A DNA stretch of 64,000 nt from Angiostrongylus vasorum (Eukaryota; Nematoda; Chromadorea; Rhabditida; Metastrongylidae): positions 444,001-508,000 of the forward strand of contig JADANN010000251.1 in NCBI GenBank assembly GCA_018806985.1, given 5' to 3'. Below, piece after piece: positions 1 through 9,408 of this stretch; position 1 is the stretch's first letter, and each line of letters starts with the position of its first letter. The notes under the pieces were generated by a model. The model did not search any database. It had not been told where the DNA came from and saw nothing but the letters and a program-made list of their open reading frames with translations. Both the position numbers and the translations under genes were made by a program.

Positions 1-95
1 ACTCTTGCACGCGACAGAGAAAAATGGAAGATTTACTGGTGCCCGCACGAGTCACTCGACGATCAACGGGAGTACAGGTGACACAGGTGGTACCA
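1..95 (+). mobile_element. RTE-type LINE, 3' end fragment
   Basis: The sequence matches the 3' tails of the other RTE copies in the window (4423-4565, 48150-48290, 55080-55205). All share the block around CGAGTCACTCGACGATCAA and end in a short GATACAGGTG-type repeat. Only the tail lies in the window, so the rest of this copy would be to the left. Confidence 0.7.
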
Positions 96-900
96 GAAAA
101 ACTCACTATCATCTATCTTCATATCTTAAATTTAGCTATCTGAAGAAAGACTTGCATGCGCTCTATGATGAGTTTGAAGCAGCAGTTAACAACTAAAAGT
201 TTTACAAGACCAGGTGTTGAAGACTAGACTTATTATGAAGACCCATAAGAGGGCTACAGAGCCGAGAAGTTCAAAACAGTGGATTGGAACGATGAAGGAA
301 GACATTATGTGCATTTCTGTCTTCAATACATAATCATTCTTTCTTTCTTTTTTTTTCGAAAAGATGGTGCTCGCCGGATTTGGTAACTACCTAGCGTCGC
401 GATAAACACTAAAAGATCGCATGAGAAAGTGGTGCACCTTAGGCATTTCCGTAGTGTCATCATTTTCCAGTGTATCTGACCATTGTTTCACCCGCCTGGA
501 GATTTGGGGAAACCGCAAATTGGAAAAGTAGCACATTCACCACGCTCTTAAAAAAAAGAATAGAACGTGCATATAGAAGATCTGAAAGCACTCTTCTCCT
601 TCATAGACATATCGAGAGAGACCCGACCATACAACCAGCATTTTGTTGTCGAGCTGCAAATCGAGTCGAATGCCTTAAGCTGCTCAACAGAAAGAAGCTT
701 GGAACTTTTTCTCACTGTTACACATGGTAGATAGTACGACATTTCAGGTCAGAAGGCAGAAAAAAGTGACTCAACACCAGTGGTAGATGAGCCCAACAAC
801 AAATTGCTTGGCGCTCTAATACACCAACTATGCACATTTAAGGTAGTCAACGCGTTAAAAATATACTTGAAGTAGATTTCGGAGCAAAAGTGAACAAAGG
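96..900. other. Stretch with no recognisable gene
   Basis: Short open frames occur on both strands (470-730 + and 548-742 -), but none has a recognisable motif or flanking splice signals. I see no repeat family that recurs elsewhere in the window. Confidence 0.5.
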
Positions 901-902
901 GG

Positions 903-1135
903 TTTTTCAGAGCCTGGAAGGGTACACTAATACGCAACGCAACTAGTAAATTGCGTATTGGTGTACCCTCCTAGGCTCTGAAGAAGGCGATTCTGCCGAA
1001 ATCGTGTTGTATGTGTGCTATGGTGTGGAAGTAAACGTATGCTGTTTATCAACCTCGCGATTGCTGAAAAAAGAAAACGACGAATTTATAATCCAGTGCC
1101 GAGGTTAATAGAAAGTCGAACCTGGGAAGGGGTTT
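903..1135. repeat. Inverted pair of Penelope-type terminal-repeat fragments
   Basis: Positions 905-935 (CAGAGCCTGGAAGGGTACAC...) are answered in reverse complement at 950-980, giving a hairpin of about 30-bp arms with a short loop. From 970 the right arm runs into CTGAAGAAGGCGATTCTGCC, the block found in the Penelope-like terminal repeats at 18797, 21077 and 44171. Positions 1040-1130 match the reverse complement of 18720-18770 and 43172-43245. This is therefore a head-to-head remnant of a Penelope terminal repeat. Confidence 0.6.
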
Positions 1136-1772
1136 TTTGTTATCACCACCTTGTCATCAAGTTTGTAATCCAATTCTTAACTGTTTTTTTTTTCAAGAAC
1201 ACAGGTTCAAGAAAACAAGAAAGGTTTTCAAGATTACTTAACTACGCACATACAAGACACTGGATGATTCCTATCAAAATAAATGCTGTTCTATCAGCGC
1301 TCATTGATATATAAGTGGAGCGGTCCTACACAACACCACTAGCTGAGTACTTATCATATTGACAATACTGTTTATCCTTCACTCCTTATAGCAGAACAGA
1401 TGTGATAAAGTAACATTGTTTCACCAAGCCTGTTCACCTTTTCATTGAAGCACCAACGCAGTTCCGTGATTGGGAGAGAAATGACGTCAGGTTTATGAGA
1501 AATTTTCACCAAATCTTTGTTTTACCCATGTAGTGTCAAATAAAGAGACACAAAATTTGAGGACGTCAAGCAAACAAGAAATACACGCTGCTACAAATGA
1601 ACAATAAGACCAAATCAGCGAAAAAAGTGGTGCAACACAGAATATATCGAGATGGATGATGCTGCGACTAGAGAGAACACATGTTACGTGCATTCAGAAC
1701 GTAGTAAACATTGTGGACGAGTTGGAGGAAGAAATCATGGACGCATAAGGATGGAACATTCGATCGAGTTCC

Positions 1773-2237
1773 TCAGGGCGTCCGCGAATTCCAAATGTTT
1801 ATTTTAGCACACAATGACTCCAAAACTGCACCGCGAGATGAATCGTAGACCATGTGAAGTTCATCAATAACGACGAGACCGATCTCTTCCATTCTACCGT
1901 CTAAGAGAGCGTGGTTGAGAAGACTATTCGCCTTTTCGGTGGTGCACACAGCAGCTGTCCATTCTCGAGAAGGAGCTGACTGTGCACCCATAAAAGGTGC
2001 CACTTGTATATCTACACGACGCCATGCACGCTGCAGGAAATGCATTCTTTCTTTTGCCATAGATATGTATGGTAGCAAGAAAAGCACCTTCTTTCCTGTG
2101 AGAGCTAGACGAAGAGCAATGAGTTCAGCAACGATACTCTTCCCCGCACTAGTAGGAGCGCTATAGACCACATTGCCGTCGTGAGCCTCAGCCAATTGAA
2201 GGACATCACTTTGCCAGTCGAATAAGCAGCTTATATT
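1773..2237 (-). pseudogene. POLQ-like (DNA polymerase theta) helicase-domain exon, isolated
   Basis: Read on the minus strand from 2237, the frame opens after a TTTAG acceptor and encodes about 150 residues. They start LFDWQSDVLQLAEAHDG, followed by Walker A (SAPTSAGKS), FLLPYISMAKER, a VCTTEKAN block and Walker B/DEAH-type DELHM, then SRGAVLESLCAKI. This order and wording match the N-terminal superfamily 2 helicase of DNA polymerase theta, used in microhomology-mediated end joining, better than HELQ. The frame stops at 1773 without a visible donor. No later helicase motif (SAT) and no polymerase exon can be seen in either direction. It is probably a dispersed fragment or pseudogene exon, although a distant intact partner outside the window cannot be excluded. 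Confidence 0.6.
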
Positions 2238-2288
2238 CTAAATCTAATATGTTTCATACGTATAGACATGTCTCTTTAGACTAAAAAG

Positions 2289-2562
2289 TTAAAAAAATAT
2301 AAAGCTCTTGTTGTCGATCAATCTCTGAGGGATGCGCCATGCATTCGACTTCATTAAGCATCGTTGGAGGTGATTTAATGCATATCTGGCCTTTACAATG
2401 GCTCGCGGTGGCCTATCGATGTGTCGAGCTAGTGTTGCTATCCTCCCAGACAAGCTTGCTAGCAATTTGCCGACCCCGGAGGGATGGAAGGCTTGGAGAG
2501 CCATTGGTGCAATGACCGCTGTGTTGCAGGGCGCTTCCGACCACTGCGTCACACGCCAATGT
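2289..2562 (-). mobile_element. tRNA-derived SINE copy
   Basis: Member of a family with at least ten copies here. On the minus strand the head reads GGCGTGTGACGCAGTGGTCGG, an A-box-like pol III promoter core. The body has CTTGTCTGGGAGGAT and CGATAGGCCACCGCGAG, and the 3' end has CGCATCCCTCAGAGATTGATC followed by a CTTTAT tail. The B-box is degenerate. Confidence 0.65.
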
Positions 2563-3104
2563 TTGAAAATATATACCAAAGAAAAACTGCACTATTGGAA
2601 AAAAGCCAACCTAAGGACATACCTTTTCTAAATACGCCGCAACTACATCAGGAGGAACCCATTTTGGAAAAGTCCTTCCATGACCACTAGTCATTCAAAA
2701 ACACGATACTACAAACAGTAGCTAATTTGCTCGCCTGAAGAGTAAAGTTAGAGAAATTAGGTTTAAATTCGAATTACACCGAAGATTATGAAAACAAGGC
2801 AACAGCGGAGCAAAAAGACGAAGAAAAAGATAACATGTATTCTAGCTGTACGGGAGGAATTTCCACGTGGAATGTGTATGATTCAGAAAATTAGATATAG
2901 ATAATAGAGGTACAAACAGCAAAGCGCTTTAGTGTGACAGTTTTCTTACAGACCTTAACACCACTAATTAAAGTAGGCAGTTCTTCAACTTAGCTGAAAT
3001 TTTAAAGGAAAGAGTAGTCTATGACAACATAGAAAATGGTAATTTTACTTTTTGATTGACAAATCACAACGTTTTCTATGTAAAGATGCCATTATTGGCT
3101 TAAA

Positions 3105-3385
3105 AAAGATAAATAGAGCTCTCGGCTTTGATCAATTCCTGAAGGATGCGCCATGCACTGGACTTCATCAAACATCGTTGGAGGTGACTGAATGCATATC
3201 TGGTTTTAAACTGATTCGCGGTGGCCTACCGATGTATCACGCCGGTGCTGCTTCCTCTCCGACAGGTTTGGTAGCAATCTGCCGATCACAGAGGGATACA
3301 GGGTTTGGTGGGCCTGGGGTGCCAGGATCGATCTCGCGTGTATTGTAGAGCGCCTCCAACAACTGCGCTACACGCGCACCATCAC
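3105..3385 (-). mobile_element. tRNA-derived SINE copy
   Basis: Same family and orientation as 2289-2562. The head (minus strand) is GGTGCGCGTGTAGCGCAGTT and carries a B-box-like GAGATCGATCC near 3330. The 3' end is the ATGGCGCATCCTTCAGGAAT block and a short AT-rich tail. Confidence 0.65.
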
Positions 3386-3837
3386 TGGCCCATAATATTT
3401 AAAAAAAACGGATATAACGTTCTTAGTCATCTAACGACGGTAACCTACCTGAATTATCCAACATCCTTCAGCCGAGGTGAGTAATACAGGATGCACCATC
3501 TTTCACAATGTCTAGTTCGTTGAACAACTCTTCGCAATGAATTTACTCCCCTATCAAGACATCACAGCGATTCTATGTTTACTGTATAGGACTAATATAC
3601 ATTACTTGAAGAGAAAAAAATTGACAATCATCATTGTTACTTTGTCGCAAGAACGGTCAGACATCAAACAAATATCTGCCTACCATAAAAAGATAAACAT
3701 CATTTCAATCAATACAGTTCAAAATGCTACTTCATATAAAACTACGATGAAGCATAACTTCCATTAAAGTACAAAGAACCAGTGCTCTTCGATAGAAATC
3801 ACATCATACGACATGACAATGATGAATAGTAAGCTTA

Positions 3838-4230
3838 CTACTTACTTGGATACTTGGATGGCCCGTCTTCACTGTTTGAGCGGGCCTCATCACAACTTCC
3901 TTTTTTCGGAGTTTCACTGGTTTAGCTATTGTAGTTCTCTGGAGTCCCGAGGTCAGTTTACCCAAGGTCTGCCCCATGTCGTCACCACCACAGGCACTCG
4001 CCGCCCATGTGGATCAAACGGAGATTTGCCACCATGCCACTAGTTTGATACCTGGAGGTGGTGGATCCTGGTATTGGTTTACTCTTAGCTAGGCTTCCTG
4101 ATGGAAACGCCGGACTCCTCAGCTTTGGAGACCTTGCCAGGGGATGAATTCTCCCGCTGTAGATCGCAGTCCGGCACTCAGGAACACCCAGCCACAATGA
4201 GGCGGGAAACCATTGGAAGTAGTGAGCTTT
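3838..4230 (-). repeat. 400-bp dispersed repeat (family R400)
   Basis: Reverse-complement copy of a roughly 390-bp unit also present at 8470-8862, 46660-47045 and 62520-62915. Hallmarks are the TGGTGATTATGCTGG block, the GTGTCGGACTGCGATGTACA block and an end in CTTGATACTTGAAcGGCCCG. It has no open frame of its own. The short open frames across it are not conserved between copies. Confidence 0.7.
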
Positions 4231-4422
4231 TACGTTAAAATATAACAAAATAGAAAAAAAGGTGTTCAATTGCTAAAGACGAAAATCCAACAAGGTGTAG
4301 CCCTGAAAAAGGTTTGTTTAACAACTTTGAACTTGCAAACCTCCAATGTTTTTTTTATAAAACAACAGTTTTTTCCATTTTCCGACAGCCTTTCATATAT
4401 TTCAGCTTGTATATTTCTTAAA

Positions 4423-4565
4423 GATATGACGCTCGACGACTCCCCTAGAGCGAGCAGAACCCACTGGGCTACTCTTGCACGCGATAGGTAAAAATGGAAG
4501 ATTTACGGGCGCCCGCTCGAGTCACTCGACGATCAACGGGACTACAGGTGATACAGGTGGTATTT
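4423..4565 (+). mobile_element. RTE-type LINE, 3' end fragment
   Basis: Carries the terminal coding and tail block (ACTCCCCTAGAGCGAGCAGA, then the ACTCGACGATCAACGGGACT block and GATACAGGTGG end) seen at the ends of the longer RTE copies. It is 5' truncated, as is normal for target-primed insertion. Confidence 0.75.
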
Positions 4566-4569
4566 CTTA

Positions 4570-5140
4570 CCTCTTACCGTTCCTCTTAGAATCACACACA
4601 GCAACTTGTCATTTATTCAAATTACACTATGAGGGAGTGTTAAGGACTCCTAAACATACTCGTCAAGAAATCTCTTATAAGCAGCACAATCTACAAAGTT
4701 ACCTTATCACAACCATAAAGAATGCCATTTCGACTAAATCAATGTTTAAACGCTAGACAGCTGACAAAACGACAAACTAATACTGTTCAAAATCGTAAAG
4801 GAGAGGACTATATCATCAAGGAAACCAGTAGGATGACAACGACATGAGCGGAAGTCAAGTCGCAATCGCTGGAAGAATTCAGACATATTTCGCTCGGATT
4901 TCGCGCATGTTTCTGTATTTGCGGACGAAGTCAAGATCCGCTCATTTCACGCACGGCTTACAGTTTTACAAATCACCTTCTAGCGGTGGCGCACTGAAGA
5001 AGATCAAGGTGGTATCTAGAACGTAATCCAAAAGAGAGGTTTTCTATTAACCTTGGCAACAGTTTACTTATATTGTCTTACAGACTCTACTTGATGAGTT
5101 TATGCGACGATTTTTGACAGTATCTATTTTGATATATTGA
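4570..5140. other. Stretch with no recognisable gene
   Basis: Short overlapping open frames lie on both strands at 4746-5026. None has a family motif or splice context I can support. Confidence 0.4.
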
Positions 5141-5149
5141 AATGTGCTC

Positions 5150-5365
5150 AGCCTAACTTGGGTTCTATACTGATTTGTGCCCCCCCCCCAGATCACTCAC
5201 GATGACGGGTGATTGCTGATGGGATCATTAGGGTAGAAAGATGGCTGAAAGTAAAGGAAAGCAAGGGCCTCGATAGGTGTGATGGATAGCACATGAGCCC
5301 TCGGTTATCGCGGGTTCGAAGCCTACTGAGGTTCCGAGTTTTGTTCATATCTCAGCATTCGTGTA
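5150..5365 (+). repeat. Foldback-family arm with tRNA-like core
   Basis: Single arm of the foldback family. It has GATGACGGGTGATTGCTGAT, then GGATAGCACATGAG (A-box-like), GCGGGTTCGAAGCC (a near-perfect B-box) and the conserved end GTTTTGTTCATATCTCAGCA. The same order is seen at 7680-7850 and 41400-41570. A run of ten C at 5180 precedes it. Confidence 0.55.
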
Positions 5366-5369
5366 GTTC

Positions 5370-6290
5370 ACGTTTTTTGAGTCTATGTACTCTCCCACAC
5401 ATCCAATTCTTCAAAGTCCCTGTCGTGGGTAAAGAGATGTTTATGGTTGTCCGGCTGTTCATGTACACCAGTGAGATCATCTCTACGTTGGGTCGCCCCC
5501 CACCCCCACTTTTAATGAATTCCACATTTCTCTTCGGCAAGCCGATAAAGAAAAGATCGGATCACCCTGTGACAATCGATAAAAAGTGGTCTTGTGTAAG
5601 GGATCTGCCGAGTGATGTAATTTCATTCCTGGGCTGTTCTCTACTTTATTCATTCCGATGTAACTTCGACCCAACACATCGCGGAAAACTCCGTTTATAA
5701 ATACTTGACTCGAATCACTGCAGCTCTACGGATGTCGACATGGACGAAACGTCATTCACATTAAACCTTTGACGACCACTTTTTAAACTTGGTAGTGAAC
5801 CATATCAGTTTTTCACAGTTACTGGATGACCAACCGGAAACCGATCGTTCCGCATTGTATGTTGAAATTGATGAGCATTCATTTTACCTGACTAGCTATT
5901 GATGTTACAATATCGAAATCAAAGTTTTTTTTCAGCGAAGTGAGATGTTCTGGCAGCTGTCCATTGCTCCATATTGTCCCCGTCCAATTTTAATATGGCG
6001 TTCTCAAGAGCGAGAGAGATTAAATAGTACTGGAAGATTGTTCCGCCTTTCCAGGCTCCCTATGTATATGTAGCTGATGAAGTTGTTGTGGAATGGTTGA
6101 ATCCTAGTTGTAAAGTTGCTCATAACTCCTGGAGGGTTCGTATGTGCTGAGTAAGACGCTCAAGCCATGAAAAGCTTCCGTAGCAATTTCTATCTATGCA
6201 AAGCTCTTCCTTAAGCAGAAGGAAACAAAAACTCCAAATTTCTATCTTTCTATCACGTGTATCACCGTTCGCCTTCCCAGTGGTCGTAAA
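5370..6290. other. Stretch with no recognisable gene
   Basis: An open frame of 135 codons crosses 5293-5700 on the plus strand, but it begins inside the foldback arm and has no recognisable domain. Positions 6118-6190 and 7008-7085 resemble each other (ATAACTC...GGAT/GGGT...TAAGACG), so both may be parts of one unrecognised diverged repeat. Confidence 0.35.
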
Positions 6291-6299
6291 ATGAGCAGG

Positions 6300-6650
6300 A
6301 TCCAGTAAAATGTGGATTTGTCAATATCATAGACTAAAGCTGCCTAGTGAGTCACACTGGCCGTTGGGATACGAAGAACATCACTTTCATGCTTGTGGCT
6401 TCCATGAAGAAGTTGAAAGAAGTTCTTCACATCGGTGGTCGTCCTGCTATGCGTTCGACATCCCCTTGAATCAAATCACTAACGACCATTGTCCAGCAGT
6501 TGTCGTTGTGAAGTATCACATGCTCTGCCCACATTACTTTCGACATCTTGACGTATGCGACAATTTCCTCGATCTTTGGTTCAGTTTGGTACTCCATTAT
6601 ATAGTATGGATGTGGAAGGGTCGAAAAAGAACTAGTGCATAAGCTCAGTC
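6300..6650 (-). mobile_element. Highly diverged RTE-like LINE, C-terminal fragment
   Basis: On the minus strand this reads IEEIVAYVKMSKVMWAEHVI, then NDNCWTMVVSDLI, GDVERIAGRPP. That parallels the end of the window's other RTE copies ([30 protein letters not shown]). It is much more diverged than the others, so it is either an older insertion or a different RTE lineage. Confidence 0.45.
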
Positions 6651-7344
6651 ATTCCCTAAGTCACTTACAGGGTATGGGACGTGTATTGTTCACCAAAGTG
6701 TGCAGTCGGAGCAGTGGGAGCGAAGACAGCTTTGCTTCATTCGTCACATTTACATCCATTTGGGTGTGAGTGGGCAATCAGGAACAAAGCTCTTTTTCAT
6801 GAGTATCATTTTCACGATATTCAACAGATGGCCAGTTTTTCCACAAACCCGATCGAAATCGATTAGCATTATTCAAGCTGACTAATGCTTCATACTGTAC
6901 TGATGATGTCATCAGCAAGGCATTGAATAGTTTGCAGTAATTTTCGATTGCGTTAGAGCAGGTTAGAGCTGGATATTGCAGAATGGTAGAATTTTAGCTG
7001 CAAGCTGCCGCATAACTCACGAAGGATTCTTAAATGGAATAAGACGTCTAAGTCGTGCAAACCAACCGTAGCTTTCTTGTCAAGTGGAATGCCTCTTAAT
7101 AGATGAAAGAGAGATGTACATGAGGAGTGTTGAAAGGCATAGCTGCTGAATCTTGTGTTCTACGTAATAAAAAAAACAGTGTTGTAATGACGAATTGACA
7201 CACGTTCTTTAGGTGTTCCTATCTCTTCTTTCAGCTACGCTTCAATACCTTGTTGCCTTGTCTATCCATTAACATGTTGAATAGGGAGCGAAAAGTAGTT
7301 GTCCTGTGATAATGTCTTAACTTTTACTAACTGCACGTTTTTTT

Positions 7345-7875
7345 TTCATGATAGGGTATGGTGTGAACTACCACCTGAAGGATGCTGAGATATGAATAGA
7401 ACTGGGAACCTCAGCTGGGCCTCGAACCCACTATTCTCTTCACGGCTTCCTCACGTACTATCCACAACATCAAGCGAGGCCCTTGCCTTGCTTTTCTCCC
7501 AGCTGTTTTTCCTTTATCTGTGCTGTCAGCAATAATTGGTCATCGGGAATAATCCAAGGGGGAAAAAAAGTGCCGTGAATAAAAGAATATGCAGCAAATA
7601 AAAGGTAAGACGCTCTGATTTCGAACTGCTGCTTCAGCGCCACTGGATTCAATGCCGATTTGTGCCCCAATGGTCGTTCTTGTTGATGTGTGATTGCTGA
7701 TGGCACCGATAGAGTAGAAAGATGAGTGAGAGAGAGGCAAAGGAAGCGTCTCGGTTGCTGTGATGCATAGCACATGAGACCCTGGAAAGGGGAATCACGG
7801 GTTCGAAGCCCAGCTGAGGTTCCTAGTTTTGCTCATATCTCAGCATTCTTGTGGTTGTATACCATGATAGTGAAA
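7345..7875. repeat. Palindromic foldback element with two tRNA-like arms
   Basis: The left arm (7350-7460) is the reverse complement of the right arm (7640-7870). The left reads GATGCTGAGATATGAATAGA then CTGGGCCTCGAACCC. The right reads TGATGCATAGCACATGAGAC, then CACGGGTTCGAAGCCCAGC and TTTTGCTCATATCTCAGCAT. B-box-like sequences therefore point outward on both arms. No open frame spans it. Confidence 0.6.
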
Positions 7876-8284
7876 GGTTGCTTTTAGGTCTTTAATCAAG
7901 CGTACCCAGCTCGTTATGGAGTTTTACTACTTTGGGAATAGGGCATTTCCATGGTAATGATCCCCGCGGTGGCAGCGATAGCTCCGCTTGGTCTACCGAA
8001 CACTTGATAACTGCTTAAAAATCTTCTTTCCTTTTTAATGCTGGAAAATCTTTTGTCTACTCATGTAGTAATCTTAATCTAATCCTTAATTCTCGTCCTT
8101 ATTGTTGTGCGAATGCCTTACCGACTCATATAATTCCCAGTTAGTGTCTTCGAAGCTGGTTAGAGATTGACATTTCCATCGTCCTGATAGCAACCTAGTC
8201 GAAAAGTGGTGATTTTTCCCTTCGCTCCACTTCACGTTGGTAAACGCCTGTGATGAAGAGCTCAGAGAGCTCTAACAATTCCTA

Positions 8285-8405
8285 TCTTTAAGCACGTGGG
8301 AAAATTCCGGTGAACCAGCAAATTACCACTCAAGTGGATAATTATGCTGGAGCATGCGTGATTCTTCGTGAATTCGGGGCATTTCAAGTCTTCAAGTAGT
8401 GTTAG
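8285..8405 (+). repeat. R400 repeat, 3' fragment
   Basis: A diverged 3' part of the R400 family (ACCAGCAAATTACCACTCAA, ATTATGCTGG, then CAAGTCTTCAAGTAGTG), directly upstream of a fuller copy. Confidence 0.45.
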
Positions 8406-8469
8406 AATATAATGTCTAACAGTTTAAAAAAGACTTCCATTATATTTTTGTCATATAGCAAGTTGACCT

Positions 8470-8862
8470 CCGAACGGTTTACCGTTTCATCGTGGCTGGG
8501 AGGTGTTCCTGGGTGTCGGACTGCGATGTACAGCGGAGGGATTCGTCCCACCGGCAGGGTCTCCCAAGCTGAAAAGGAGTCCGGCGTTTCCATGAGGAAG
8601 TCTAGCTTAGAGTAAACCAATACCAGGATCCACCACCGTCTTGGTATCGAAGTCGCATGGTGGTAAATCCTCTCTGATCCACAATTGCCGCGACTGCCTG
8701 TTGTGGTGACGACCTAGGGGCAGACTTTGGCCAGGCTGTACTCGGGATTCCAGGGAACCACAATTGCTTAACTAGCAAATCTCCGAAAAATGGTGATTAT
8801 GCTGGGTCCTCGCACAACTAGTGATGGCGGGCCGTTCAAGTATCAAGTAAGTGAGTATAGCA
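8470..8862 (+). repeat. 400-bp dispersed repeat (family R400)
   Basis: Near full-length copy. It starts ACGGTTTACCGTTTCATCGT, has GGGTGTCGGACTGCGATGTA in the middle, and ends AATGGTGATTATGCTGGGTC...CCGTTCAAGTATCAAGTAAG. Confidence 0.7.
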
Positions 8863-9262
8863 AGTTGAAATAAGTGGTTACCCATCCACCGAAAGTTTTC
8901 TCAGTTTCTTTGACTACTTTGACAAGCGAACACTCTCTCAGGCGTACATAAGTCTTCCACACGTTTCCAATGTTGAGCTCGGGTTATTTCATGGACCTTA
9001 TCGGATTTTTTTATAACTGTTTTTGTACAGTGGTGGCAAGTGGCGAATTTTTTTTGAAGAATTTGATGATTCGCACTAAAGTCAGGCTAGCGAGGAAGGT
9101 GTGAAGGGATTCTCGGATGGTGGCGATGTGTGTATGTGTGTATCTCTTCGTGTGTGTGCGTGTGTTGGAGCGATGGAGGGAGAGAGTGCAGTTCGGGGCG
9201 GGAGGAACGAGGCTTGAGTTCTGAAATTTCACCGCTACGACGGGGCTGTTTAGTCAGTCGGC

Positions 9263-9408
9263 ATGGATGCTGGCGAAGAAGCGGATGCTCGCGCCAAGGT
9301 TCGACACCTCGTAGCCCAGGCTCCCACCGCACGTCCCCCAGAATTCGTGAATCCACTTGAGAAGATCGAACAGCTACTCACCTGTCCAATCTGTCTGGAT
9401 CGATACAA
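9263..9408 (+). CDS. nhl-1: nhl-1 exon 1 (N-terminus and first RING cysteines)
   Basis: Starts MDAGEEADARAKVRHLV and ends TCPICLDRY plus two bases of a lysine codon. The donor is GTGAGC. The RING finger is split by the following 1.15-kb intron. Confidence 0.88.

Noticed and set aside
5293..5700. 135-codon plus-strand open frame
   Set aside because: It starts inside a foldback arm, has no motif, and is overlapped by antisense frames of similar quality.
9130..9360. Plus-strand open frame rich in Cys and Arg over the nhl-1 start
   Set aside because: It is a shadow of nhl-1 exon 1 in another frame plus the upstream GT-rich sequence.
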